Shown: positions 1 through 7,062, numbered from the stretch's first letter. The stretch is DNA of 31,486 nt from DATDMG01 sp036518955 (GCA_036518955.1 DATDMG010000218.1:1-31486), one strand, 5' to 3'. Made by a program: numbers and translations. The notes: a model not told the origin generated them from the sequence alone.

Positions 1-116
1 GCGCCCTGGCCAACCGCCTCGTCAGCATCCCGCACGGCTGCCTGCGCCACGGCGTCCGCTACGACGAGACCCTCGCCTGGCAGAACCAAACCAGCACCGC
101 AACCTCCGCCGCTTGA
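1..116 (+). pseudogene. C-terminal remnant of a transposase (IS110-like)
   Basis: The plus-strand frame from base 3 reads about 37 residues beginning ALANRLVSIPHGCLRH, then YDETLAW, and stops at TGA 114-116. The ANRLV-I-HGCLR pattern followed by YDE-AW resembles the extreme C-terminus of actinobacterial IS110/IS116-type transposases; this is from memory of the family, not from a search. The 5' part lies outside the window, so I cannot tell whether the gene is whole upstream. Its end abuts, within a few bases, the truncated end of an oppositely oriented IS701-like transposase. That arrangement suggests one element inserted into or recombined with the other. Other transposase families could share such a tail. 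Confidence 0.45.
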
Positions 117-117
117 C

Positions 118-723
118 ATGTTCCGCCCGTGGGATGTCTAGGTCCGGCTTGGTGGTGAACGCCAGGTCCTCGGGCACCCCGACTCGGGCGCGGCGGGCCG
201 CATCGTCGGCCCAACGCTCGGGCATGTAGACCTCGAAGTCCACCCAGGCCGAGCCGGCGGTCGTCACGTACGCGCTGAACACGCTGGTCACGCAGTTCTC
301 CACCTTCCCGGTGCAGCCGGCGTGCTGGGGGCCGACCGCGAACGTCCGGTCGCCCTTCTTCAACGCTGCGGTCTCGTCGATCGCGATCCCCGGGCCGACC
401 GGGTCCTCGGCCGGGCAGGTCAGCCACCGCCCGGCCAGCGGTGCCAGCAGGTCCCGCACCGCGGTGTGGTCCCAGCGGTAGGAGCGCAGCAGGGCCTGCA
501 TCCGACCCCACCCCGCATGCCCGGCGGCCTCGGCCAGGGCCCAGCAATTGGCCTTGACCTGCGACGACAGCGTGCACACGTAGTCCCACGCCACCTCAAG
601 GCTGCGCCGCTGCGCGAACACCGGCACCAGCGCCGCCCTGATCACGTCGTCCACGGCCCGCGCGCCTGCTGCGATGCCTTCTAGACTCGTCCACGCGGCC
701 GTCCTGCTGATCTCTTGCGTCAC
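118..723 (-). pseudogene. Truncated IS701-family transposase, N-terminal half
   Basis: The minus-strand frame starts at GTG 723 and reads a recognisable N-terminal half of an IS701-type DDE transposase. It has an N-terminal helical region, then IDETAALKKG (the first catalytic aspartate region, usually DETG-KKG), GCTGKVENC, FSAYVTTAGSAWVDFEVYMP and AFTTKPDLDIP. Family members continue for roughly another 200 residues with the remaining catalytic acids. Here similarity ends near base 120-140, and the frame runs into antisense of the neighbouring transposase tail (basic, low-complexity residues). It is therefore a 5' fragment and cannot be active. A GTG start without an obvious ribosome-binding site is also consistent with decay. 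Confidence 0.75.
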
Positions 724-839
724 AACTTGCAGATCATGGGGCGGTCGCCCGGCTTACACCCGAGTCATTCGCCCCGGCTGTCCATCACAGAATGTGACAT
801 CATGACCAACCCAGGGGCCACCCATCGCGTGCACTCAAG

Positions 840-961
840 CACTCACCGTGAAACAGCGGCTGTAATATGAGAGACCATCACTACCCGTGACCCAACCGCC
901 ATCACCAGGAGCCACGCACCGTCATGAACCACTCACCAAGCGAGAAACAGCGACTGTAATA
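840..961 (+). repeat. Two imperfect repeats with palindromic cores
   Basis: Copy 1 (840-867) and copy 2 (930-961) both start CACTCACC and, after a variable 2-6 bases, contain GAAACAGCG[G/A]CTGTAATA. The core of copy 1 is a perfect palindrome, ACAGC-G-GCTGT; copy 2 is ACAG-CGA-CTGT. The copies start 90 bases apart in the same orientation. They could be transposase or repressor binding sites at the end of a former element. There are too few copies and too much variation for CRISPR. Confidence 0.6.
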
Positions 962-988
962 CAAGGCTCCACCTTCTTGGCGAATGCC

Positions 989-1025
989 ATACTTTCAAGG
1001 ATGGGAATCCATCCTTGAAAAGTAT
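989..1025. repeat. Long AT-rich hairpin, 16-bp stem with GAAT loop
   Basis: Bases 989-1004 pair with 1009-1025 around a GAAT loop, with one bulged A on the 3' side. The inner stem is TCAAGGATGG against CCATCCTTGA. It is unlike the GC-rich palindromes elsewhere in the window and has no T-run on either side, so it is probably not a simple intrinsic terminator. Such hairpins occur at insertion-sequence ends or as recombination sites. Its purpose here is unknown. Confidence 0.65.
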
Positions 1026-1598
1026 CTTCTCAGGCTGGGTGCAATTCATTTCAGAATTAGCTGCGGGCTCCCGGGTCAGGCCTGCGCTACGCGATGGTCG
1101 GCTCCGGCAGAAGCCAGCGAAAGCTCTCCCCCAGGGACGGATGGCACGTATCTGTTCCTGGAGGAACATGTCCACTACGTCCTCGCGGTCCTCTGGTTGC
1201 GCTGAGCCACCGTGGTGGTCGTCTTAGCTCGGCAACGCCCCATGCGGGCGGTTGCCACGGGGCCCGCGTTGTGGACCAGATGTGGACCGGACATGGTGAC
1301 GTCCTGGGACGCCAAGGTCCGGGTGAGACGGCCCGGGGCCCGAAGAGCGGGCCTGACGTGCACGAACGGGTAACCCAACGTCCTGGGTCAAGGGGGGTAC
1401 ACGCATGCACAGATACGACCGGGGGAGCGGTTGCTCGCTCGGCCGCCTGGAGGTTCGGCAAATGGGCGGCAAGATTGCGTACGAGGGTGATCACCAGTCA
1501 CCTTTGCGCAGGTCATGCCAAGAGGCATCCGCCTCGGGAGTGTTCATGATCCTCCGGTCTCCGGTTCGAACCCCGGCCGCCCACGGCCTGGGAAGATG

Positions 1599-1652
1599 TC
1601 AGCCGCCGCCCGCGTGCTGGAGGATCTCCTCAACGGAACGGGGCATGGTCAT
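1599..1652 (-). pseudogene. Start of a short coupled gene (antitoxin-like), truncated
   Basis: An ATG at 1652 overlaps the TGA of the upstream toxin-like pseudogene (TGATG), the usual arrangement of translationally coupled pairs. It reads MTMPRSVEEILQHA before running into GGG and a stop. The SVEEIL-HA beginning looks like the N-terminal helix of small antitoxin-like proteins, which normally continue for tens of residues. The rest appears lost. The identification is weak because only about 14 residues are informative. Confidence 0.3.
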
Positions 1653-1895
1653 CACTTCAGGAACTTCTCTCGGGCGTGCATCGCGTGGACGATGACGACT
1701 GCGGTTTCATCGTCGATGCAGCCGACCTCCAGAGCAGCTGGCTGCTGCGTTCGGGCCGACGATCATCGTGAACCCGTCCCTGAGGTCCCGGACCCGGATC
1801 GGGTTGCGGCAGGCGTGCAGGATCTCTGCTTCACCGAGTCCGTGCTTCAGAGCGGCGGCGCGATGATCGGATCCCCGCTCATGATGACAAGTCAA
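1652..1895 (-). pseudogene. Frameshifted small toxin-like protein
   Basis: From a TTG at 1895 the minus strand reads an 80-residue-type protein in two frames. Frame one gives HHERGSDHRAAALKHGLGEA and then EILHACRNPIRVRD, GFTMIVGPNAA. After a one- or two-base indel near 1725-1735 the adjacent frame continues LEVGCIDDETAVVIVHAMHA and REKFLK, ending at TGA 1652-1654. The combined product is coherent, which argues for a real gene broken by a frameshift. I recognise the pattern from short actinobacterial proteins that sit directly before a small coupled ORF. A toxin role is inferred from that arrangement only. A sequencing error cannot be excluded. Confidence 0.5.
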
Positions 1896-2302
1896 CGTGG
1901 TGAGGCTTGGTCCGGCATGGCGACGGGAGCCCGGTCGGTTGCGGCGTGCGTGTCGGGTGACGGAACCGGACTGGTTACGCGAGGTGACTGAGGCGGCCAG
2001 GTGTCGGTGGCGGCTGGGTAGAGCCGAGGGGGGCCGAGGACGGGGAGACGGTGTCCGTCCGTGAGGTGGGGACTACGGGCGCCGCAAGATCGGCGTCTCG
2101 GCGGCGGGTGGACGGGAGCGCCTCGAGCGGGCGAGGCGCCGCACGGTGGCCGGGGGTTCTGGAGGTGCCCGAGGCGGAATCGGTGATATCGGCACAGCAG
2201 AGGATTCGGCCGCGGATGGCCTCGCCCGGTCGTCGGGGCGGAGTCAGGGCCTGCAGTAGGCTGGCCGGTCTTCGATCCGCACCCGCCCGGAGGAGACGCC
2301 CC
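1896..2302. other. Intergenic stretch without a supported gene
   Basis: About 400 bases between the toxin-like pseudogene and the VOC-family gene. Several open frames cross it on both strands because the sequence lacks stops, but none shows domain-like composition or a convincing ribosome-binding site except the one at 2290 that belongs to the next gene. I see no promoter I would defend. Confidence 0.5.
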
Positions 2303-2716
2303 ATGGCCACTCGGCTCAACCCGTACCTGAACTTCAACGGCGACGCCGCCGCGGCGATGGAGTTCTACCACCGGGTCTTCGGCGGGATGTTGCGGGCGAC
2401 CACCTTCGGCGAGTTCGGCATGCCGGACTCCCCGGACGCAGCCCGGGTCATGCACGCGATGCTGGAGACCGACTCCGGCTTCGCCCTGATGGCCTCGGAC
2501 GTCGCCACCGGCATGACGTACGACCCGCCCGCCGGCTTCGCGGTGAGCCTCAGCGGCGAGGACGACGACGAACTGCGGCGCTACTGGGAGGCGTTGAGCG
2601 AGGGCGGCACCGTGACCATGCCGCTGGAGAAGCAGGCGTGGGGAGACGAGTTCGGGATGTGCACCGACCGGTTCGGCACCCCCTGGATGGTGAACATCAC
2701 CGCGTCCGCGGGCTAG
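2303..2716 (+). CDS. PhnB-like VOC (glyoxalase-fold) family protein
   Basis: This encodes a 137-residue protein of the vicinal oxygen chelate superfamily, PhnB/YjdN subgroup. Visible hallmarks are the N-terminal LNPYLNFNGDAAAAMEFY strand-helix unit, VFGG, HAMLETDSGFALMASD, GMTYDPPAGFAVSLSGEDDDE, and the C-terminal WGDEFGMCTDRFGTPWMVN block that ends the fold. Members form cupped beta sheets and often bind a metal or small ligand; the substrate of this branch is not known. The start at ATG 2303 is chosen because AGGAG lies at about 2290-2294 and the PhnB fold begins directly after it. The frame stays open further upstream, but that part has no family character. The gene seems monocistronic and borders decayed mobile DNA. 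Confidence 0.85.
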   Translation: MATRLNPYLNFNGDAAAAMEFYHRVFGGMLRATTFGEFGMPDSPDAARVMHAMLETDSGFALMASDVATGMTYDPPAGFAVSLSGEDDDELRRYWEALSEGGTVTMPLEKQAWGDEFGMCTDRFGTPWMVNITASAG

Positions 2717-2750
2717 GAGCCTGCCCCGCCGTCCGGATGCGCGCGTCGCG

Positions 2751-2800
2751 CTCCACCTGACGGGGGGCTCCACCTGACGGGGGGCTCCACCTGACGGGGG
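2751..2800 (+). repeat. 17-bp tandem repeat, three copies
   Basis: The unit CTCCACCTGACGGGGGG occurs at 2751-2767 and 2768-2784, and with its last base altered at 2785-2801. It sits between the VOC gene stop and the next gene. It could be a slippage product or a set of direct binding sites; nothing distinguishes the two. Confidence 0.8.
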
Positions 2801-2872
2801 ATGCGCCGGACCCTCAACACCTCGCCCCGGGCCGCCGAGGGGACTGGCAGGGCCGGGGCGAGGAGGCGAGCG

Positions 2873-3691
2873 GTGTTCAGGTGGGTTCGGCGGGTGGAGG
2901 CCTGGTTGGACGCCGTGGGGCTGCGCCGCACCGTGCTGCTCGCCGTGGGGTCGGCGGGGCTGGCGGCCGCCCTGGTGTCCGGTGTCGCCATCGGTCAGCT
3001 GTCGACGGCCGTGGGCGCCGGGCGAGACCGGGTCGGGGCGGACCCGGAACCGCTGCGGGAGCTGGTCTGCCAGGCCGCCGCGGAGTCACTGACCCAGTCG
3101 ACCGCGACCGATGCGGCCGTCGCCCAGGAGTACGGCCGGCGCTTCGCCCGCACCTCCCGGGCGGTCGACGACGCCGTGCTCGCGGCCGCCGCACGCCGGC
3201 TCACCGAGGGTCAGCGGGCTGCCCTGGACCGGTTCGGCCGGTCCTGGCAGCAGCTCCGGGACGCGCGGCCGGCGGGTCGCGGGCTCGCTGCGCGGGGCGA
3301 TCGGGGCGGTCCGGCGAGGGTCGCGCGCGCCCGGTTCGCCCCGGCCCTGGCCGGTGCCCTCACCGCTCTGCAGGCCGTCGACGTCAGCTGGCTCAAGGCC
3401 GCCCAGGCGGGGGACCTGCACGCCCGCGGCGCCTACTACCGCGCGCAACTCGTCCTGGCGCTGCTGCTCGCCGCCGGGCTGGCCGGAACGGCGGCACTGC
3501 TGCGGCTCGGGTACCAGTCGGCCGCGAACCGGCTGCGCCGCTGGGCGGCCTTCCTGCGTGGCGACGCGCAGGACGACGCGGGACGCGAAGCGGTTCCCGC
3601 GGCGGGCGTTGCTCCGGCCTTCACCGTCCAGGCCGGCACGGACCCCGGGTGGTGGCTGCGGCCCGGCCGGTCGCCGTCCGCGTCCGGGTAG
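2873..3691 (+). CDS. Two-TM helical membrane protein, 4-helix-bundle sensor-like
   Basis: The protein has 272 residues from GTG 2873, chosen because GAGGAGG lies just upstream; an earlier ATG at 2801 overlaps the tandem repeat. A short basic N-terminus is followed by a membrane segment (about 20-42). Then comes a roughly 148-residue extracytoplasmic part rich in Ala, Arg, Gln and Glu that should be mostly helical. A second membrane segment follows (about 191-211), then a 60-residue cytoplasmic tail. This layout matches the 4-helix-bundle ligand-binding module of chemoreceptors and histidine kinases. However, no HAMP, signalling helix, kinase or cyclase domain follows. It may be a stand-alone sensor or a relic of a larger receptor. 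There is no close family I can name. It converges on the TetR gene 12 bases downstream. Confidence 0.6.
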   Translation: MFRWVRRVEAWLDAVGLRRTVLLAVGSAGLAAALVSGVAIGQLSTAVGAGRDRVGADPEPLRELVCQAAAESLTQSTATDAAVAQEYGRRFARTSRAVDDAVLAAAARRLTEGQRAALDRFGRSWQQLRDARPAGRGLAARGDRGGPARVARARFAPALAGALTALQAVDVSWLKAAQAGDLHARGAYYRAQLVLALLLAAGLAGTAALLRLGYQSAANRLRRWAAFLRGDAQDDAGREAVPAAGVAPAFTVQAGTDPGWWLRPGRSPSASG

Positions 3692-3703
3692 CGGACCCGC
3701 GGA

Positions 3704-4384
3704 TCACGGGTGGTACGGCCGGTCCAGCCGGGCGGCGAGGTAGCTCTCCAGCAGCCGGGTGGCCTCCTCGATCAGGGCGCTGTCACCCGGGAGGCCGTTG
3801 CGGAACGCCAGCCGCAGGACGGCGTCGGTGGCCTCCACGGCGACCAGCAGCACCTGCGCGCTCCACGGGGCGCCAGCCAGCCCGAGGGTGTCCACGCCGA
3901 GCGCGAGGAGGCGGTCCGAGACGAGCTCGTTGTTGGGCCGCACCTCGCCCGCGTCCAGGAGCAGCCGGCGGCCGGCCCGGGAGTCGCCGAAGTCGACGAC
4001 GGCGAATCCCGGCACCGTGCGCTTCATCGCCACGAACTCGGCCACCACGATCGGCGCCGTGTCCGCCCAGCGGGTCACCCGGGCCGCGGCGAGCCGGCGC
4101 TGCAGCCGCTCGACGAACAGGTCCAGGTTCCGCTCGGCCAACGACCGGCAGAGGGCCTGCCGGTCGGCGAAGAACTGGTACAGCGTCCCGATCGGGACGG
4201 CGGCCCGTCGGGCCACCTCGCGCGTCGTCAGCGCGTCGTACCCTACTTCGTCGAGGACCTCGGCGCAGGCGTCGAGCATCCGCTCCACACGCTGTCGGCT
4301 GCGTTCCTGCACCGGTCGTCGGCGCACGCCTGACAGGCCCTCTGGCGGCACGGGCACCACCTCCCCAACATGAGCTTCATTCAT
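3704..4384 (-). CDS. TetR-family transcriptional regulator
   Basis: The product has 226 residues from ATG 4384. The N-terminal DNA-binding domain shows the typical TetR order: RVERMLDACAEVLDEVGYDA, then LTTREVARRAAVPIGTLYQF (helix-turn-helix), then FADRQAL. The remaining 140 residues are helical and would form the ligand pocket and dimer interface; the ligand is unknown. The start is chosen because it places the HTH at the usual distance; an upstream in-frame extension overlaps the beta-glucosidase gene and looks non-coding. It is transcribed divergently from the GH1 beta-glucosidase pseudogene with only 15 bases between start codons, and a near-palindrome sits there. It may once have controlled glycoside use; with the GH1 gene broken its target may be only itself. 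Confidence 0.88.
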   Translation of the reverse strand: MNEAHVGEVVPVPPEGLSGVRRRPVQERSRQRVERMLDACAEVLDEVGYDALTTREVARRAAVPIGTLYQFFADRQALCRSLAERNLDLFVERLQRRLAAARVTRWADTAPIVVAEFVAMKRTVPGFAVVDFGDSRAGRRLLLDAGEVRPNNELVSDRLLALGVDTLGLAGAPWSAQVLLVAVEATDAVLRLAFRNGLPGDSALIEEATRLLESYLAARLDRPYHP

Positions 4385-4391
4385 ATTAATG
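4378..4391. promoter_or_regulatory. Candidate TetR operator between divergent starts
   Basis: CATTCATATTAATG is a 14-base palindrome with one mismatched pair. It is AT-rich in a GC-rich setting and overlaps the tetR start codon, just before the GH1 ribosome-binding site GGAGG (4391-4395). Position and symmetry suit an autoregulatory TetR site. This is inference only. Confidence 0.45.
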
Positions 4392-4399
4392 GAGGCCCG

Positions 4400-4984
4400 A
4401 TGGCGCTGCCCACGTTCCCCCGCGGCTTCGTGTGGGGCGCCGCCACCGCGGCGTACCAGATCGAGGGAGCGTCCACGGATGACGGCCGCGGCCCGTCCAT
4501 CTGGGACACCGTCAGCCACACTCCCGGCCGGGTGCGGGGCGGTGCCACCGGTGACGTCAGCTGCGACCACTATCACCGCGGGGACCGGGACGTCGATCCG
4601 CTCGCCGAGCTGGGGGGCGACGCGTACCGGTTCTCGATCTCCTGGCCACGGGTGCTACCGACCGGCGCGGGCCAGGTCAACGGCCGGGGCCTGGACTTCT
4701 ACGAGCGCTCGTCGACGGCCTGCTCGCCCGCGGGATCGCTCCGGTCGCGACGCTCCACCACTGGGATCTGCCGCAGCGGCTCGAGGACGCCGGCGGCTGG
4801 GTCGAGCGCTCCACGGCCCAGTGGTTCGCGGACTACGCGGCCGTGGTGGTGCACCGCCTCGGAGACCGGGTGAGCCGCTGGATCACGCTCAACGAACCCT
4901 TCATCCAGAGGGCGCTCGGGTACGCCCTCGGGATGCACGCCCCAGGGCGTGAGCTGGCGTGACCAGCTGGCGGCCCACCCGTAA
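4400..4984 (+). pseudogene. GH1 beta-glucosidase, frameshifted and 3'-truncated
   Basis: A good ribosome-binding site (GGAGG 4391-4395) precedes ATG 4400. The first about 100 residues are classic family 1 glycosidase: PTFPRGFVWGAATAAYQIEG, then DGRGPSIWDTV, DHYHR and YRFSISWPRVLP. Near 4706 the reading frame shifts by one base. The adjacent frame then continues LLARGIAPVATLHHWDLPQR, GGWVERSTAQWFADYA, and WITLNEPF with the acid/base glutamate, to GMHAPGRELA and a TGA at 4960. A third frame gives WRDQLAAHP before TAA at 4984. The second half of the TIM barrel, including the nucleophile motif (TENG), is absent. A full protein has about 450 residues. The gene is therefore dead twice over: frameshifts plus a deletion. 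Confidence 0.85.
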
Positions 4985-5043
4985 CCACGGCCGGCGACCT
5001 TCGCTTCGATCGTGGTCCCGGGCCGGTGGTCGGTGGACGTCAT
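4985..5043 (-). pseudogene. 5' stub of a gene downstream of arsR (SRPBCC/AHSA1-like)
   Basis: On the minus strand AGGAG is followed by ATG at 5043 and MTSTDHRPGTTIEAKVAG, after which any family-like sequence disappears and the frame is antisense to the GH1 remnant. ArsR regulators of this type are commonly followed by an SRPBCC (AHSA1) protein, and such proteins often begin with a Thr-rich stretch leading to a TTIE strand. I infer that this is the beginning of such a gene, cut by the same deletion that removed the 3' half of the GH1 gene. The stub is too short for certainty. Confidence 0.4.
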
Positions 5044-5120
5044 CGTGGGGGCTCCTGTCGAGGTGGGGCCGAGCTCTGCCGCGGACCGGGCCGGGCCGGC
5101 GGCGAGGTCGGCGGGTGGGG

Positions 5121-5495
5121 TCAGGGCACGGGTGCGGCCGGTGGGGCGGTCTCGGGAGGTATCGGGACGACGTCGTCCGGCATCGACGCGAGGACGTCGT
5201 CCAACCGCCGGTAGCGCTCCTCGGCCTGCCGTCGGTACCGCTCGATCCACGCGGTCATCAGCGGGAACACCTCAGCCTCGAGGTGCGCCGGCCGCCGTTG
5301 GGCGTCCCGGCCCCGGCTGACGAGCCCGGCGTTCTCGAGCACGCGCAGGTGCTTCGAGACGGCCTGCACGCTGACGTCGTACGGTGCGGCCAGCTCGGTG
5401 ACCGTGGCGTCGCCGGCCGCCAGCCGGGCGACCAGGTCGCGCCGGAGGGGGTCGGCCAGGGCCGAGAACAGTCGGGTGAGCGGATCGGTCGGCAC
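5121..5495 (-). CDS. ArsR-family winged-helix regulator
   Basis: This 124-residue protein starts at GTG 5495, with GGAGGAG five bases ahead. It begins TDPLTRLFSALADPLRRDLV, the typical ArsR helix 1-2, and continues with the recognition unit VTELAAPYDVSVQAVSKHLR and the wing LENAGLVSRGRDAQRRPAHL. The C-terminal helix (MTAWIERYRRQAEERYRRLD) would dimerise. I see no metal-binding cysteine motif. It therefore belongs to the metal-independent branch that usually sits in front of SRPBCC or related small-molecule genes. Such a gene appears to have been lost immediately downstream. Inverted repeats in its promoter region (5512-5556) suggest autoregulation. Confidence 0.9.
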   Translation of the reverse strand: MPTDPLTRLFSALADPLRRDLVARLAAGDATVTELAAPYDVSVQAVSKHLRVLENAGLVSRGRDAQRRPAHLEAEVFPLMTAWIERYRRQAEERYRRLDDVLASMPDDVVPIPPETAPPAAPVP

Positions 5496-5511
5496 TTCTG
5501 CTCCTCCCCAC

Positions 5512-5556
5512 GGTTGATGAACCTTTAAGGTTGATAAACTTTTGCGGTTATCAACC
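5512..5556. promoter_or_regulatory. Candidate ArsR operator: inverted and direct GGTTGAT repeats
   Basis: GGTTGATAA at 5529-5537 and TTATCAACC at 5548-5556 form a perfect 9-base inverted repeat with a 10-base spacer. A third half-site, GGTTGAT, lies at 5512-5518. The block is AT-rich and lies 17-61 bases upstream of the arsR start at 5495, where the promoter should be. A fourth element, GTTGTGCAAC, lies just beyond (about 5562-5571). This fits an autorepressor site. Confidence 0.6.
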
Positions 5557-5745
5557 GTAGGGTTGTGCAACTGTGCTGTCAAGGCGGCTGCTCCCAGGTC
5601 GGGGGCGCACGGTCAGTGCTGATTGACCGATCGGGACCAATTCGTAAGATTCTTTTGACCGCCGCCTAACCCAGCATGCGCTGCGCCCGGCCAGAGTGAG
5701 ACCCCTCGGACGGGCCGGGGTGGGATCGCTGGGGATGGGGACGGG

Positions 5746-6864
5746 GTGAGGGGACCTCTACGGGCCGCGCGCGTGCACGGGGTCGTCGCGGGCGTGGCTG
5801 TCGCGCTGCTCCTGGCAGGCTGCGCGCGGTCGATGCAGGAAGCGGGTGCGGCGCAGGGAGTCGAGCTGCCGACGTCCGACCCTGCGGTCACCAAGACACG
5901 CGCCGTGGCGGGCGAGCAGCACCAGACCCGCGGCGGGCGGTGGCTGTCCGGTGCGTCCGGTCCGCTCGCCGCCAACGGCACCTTCGGCGCGTGGCGCAAG
6001 GCGCCCCTCGGGATCGGCGGGGACTGGGAGAACGACAACGACGCCCAGGTGACCATGAGTTCCGTCTGCCCGGGCGGGCAGTGGGGTCGGTGGAACAAGC
6101 CTCTCGACCTCGCGGTGGGTGCGATCGAGAAGCGCAAGGGCGAGTCGTGGGCGAAGGCGGCCCGCGGCGCCTACGACGCGCGCTGGCGGCGGAGCTGGCT
6201 GAGGCTCAAGCAGTGCTGGGGGACCAGGGACCCGGCCTACCTGTACGTCCGGTTCGCGCACGAGATGAACCTCGGCAGCATGCAGTGGAGCGTCGCCGCC
6301 GGCGAGGAGGCGGATTTCGTCGCAGCGATCAAGCGGTTCTCCGACCTGAGGTACGAGATCATGCCGAGGGCCAGCCTCGTGCTGTGCCCCTCGGACGGCA
6401 CGGACGGCGACCTCAAGCTCGACGTCCGCACACTCTGGCCGGGCCGGGACGCCAAGGGCCGGCTCGTCGCCAACCTCTACGCCGTCGACACCTACAACGG
6501 CTACGTGGTGGTGCGCAACGGCGGCGAGTTCGTGACCAAGGCCACCCGGTTGGACGACCGCGGCTGGTTGTTCGGGATCGAGACGCACCGGGCGTTCGCG
6601 GAGAGCCTGGGCGTACCCTTCGCCGTCAGCGAGTGGAGCAACAACGGGGACCCGCAGGACGCCGGCCGTGGGGGTGAGGCGCCCGATTACGTGCGGCTGA
6701 TGAACGATTACTTCCGGGAGCATGCCGGTGATCCCGCTCACCCGAAGGCCGGGCAGCTGCTCTACGAGATCCAGTTCAACATCCTGCGCCAGTTCACCCT
6801 GCTCCCCACCAAGCTGCAGCCCGAGACGGCGGCGGCGTACCGATCGCTGGCCTGGGGCCGCTGA
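5746..6864 (+). CDS. Secreted lipoprotein, GH26-like glycoside hydrolase
   Basis: The 372-residue protein has a lipoprotein signal: basic N-terminus, hydrophobic VVAGVAVALLLAG and lipobox LAGC with Cys26. After a 40-residue linker comes a TIM-barrel-like domain. YVRFAHEMN (Glu173) matches the acid/base motif of family 26 glycosidases (HEMN), and FAVSEWSN (Glu296) matches the nucleophile at the end of a later strand. It probably acts on beta-mannan or a related glycan at the cell surface; substrate specificity cannot be read from the sequence. GTG 5746 is the start, preceded by a G-rich stretch. The gene stands alone and ends before a 28-base perfect palindrome. The wider clan of GH26-like proteins includes members with unproven activity. 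Confidence 0.7.
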   Translation: MRGPLRAARVHGVVAGVAVALLLAGCARSMQEAGAAQGVELPTSDPAVTKTRAVAGEQHQTRGGRWLSGASGPLAANGTFGAWRKAPLGIGGDWENDNDAQVTMSSVCPGGQWGRWNKPLDLAVGAIEKRKGESWAKAARGAYDARWRRSWLRLKQCWGTRDPAYLYVRFAHEMNLGSMQWSVAAGEEADFVAAIKRFSDLRYEIMPRASLVLCPSDGTDGDLKLDVRTLWPGRDAKGRLVANLYAVDTYNGYVVVRNGGEFVTKATRLDDRGWLFGIETHRAFAESLGVPFAVSEWSNNGDPQDAGRGGEAPDYVRLMNDYFREHAGDPAHPKAGQLLYEIQFNILRQFTLLPTKLQPETAAAYRSLAWGR

Positions 6865-6884
6865 CGGCCGCGATCGCCGGGCGG

Positions 6885-6912
6885 CGGCCGTGCGGGCCGG
6901 CCCGCACGGCCG
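6885..6912. terminator. 28-bp perfect palindrome after the GH26-like gene
   Basis: Bases 6885-6898 are the exact reverse complement of 6899-6912, beginning CGGCCGTGCGGGCC. It lies 20 bases past the stop codon. With no U-run it would be an actinobacterial-type GC hairpin terminator. The hairpin would have to open at least a few central bases to fold. Confidence 0.6.
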
Positions 6913-7062
6913 GTGATCAGGATGGAACGGGCGCGGGGCGGTGGGTCCACCTCGTGCCGTCATTCGTTTCCGCCCTGTTGGCGACGGTTTGCCGACTTGG
7001 TCGGATTGACGTGGCTGAAGGCGGCAGCCGGTACGGTGGCAGCGTTCGCGTGCGGTTGATCT

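Larger units (their letters stand above)
724..1598. other. Gene-poor, partly AT-rich stretch beside IS debris
   Basis: I see no convincing gene here. Open frames on both strands are short, overlap one another and have no recognisable domains. The stretch 760-1080 is visibly lower in GC than the rest of the window. It holds a repeat pair with palindromic cores (840-961) and a long hairpin (989-1025), annotated separately. Around 1560-1583 a GGTTCGAACC palindrome followed by CCCGG resembles a tRNA T-arm, but no acceptor, D or anticodon arm is present. The region may hold ends of decayed insertion elements. Confidence 0.5.

Noticed and set aside
840..961. CRISPR array
   Set aside because: Only two copies, imperfect, with a gap of about 60 bases and no cas genes.
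1270..1370. Possible integrase C-terminus (ARVVDQMWT...) on the plus strand
   Set aside because: Only a few residues resemble an integrase tail and the flanking sequence does not support it.
1555..1585. tRNA-like T-arm (GGTTCGAACC followed by CCCGG)
   Set aside because: The stem does not pair properly and no anticodon, D or acceptor arm is present. It could be an attachment-site remnant but also chance, since GGTTCGAACC is itself palindromic.
2881..4389. Plus-strand frame of about 500 codons across the sensor-like and tetR genes
   Set aside because: Composed almost only of Arg, Gly, Ala and Pro, with no motif; shadow of the real genes.
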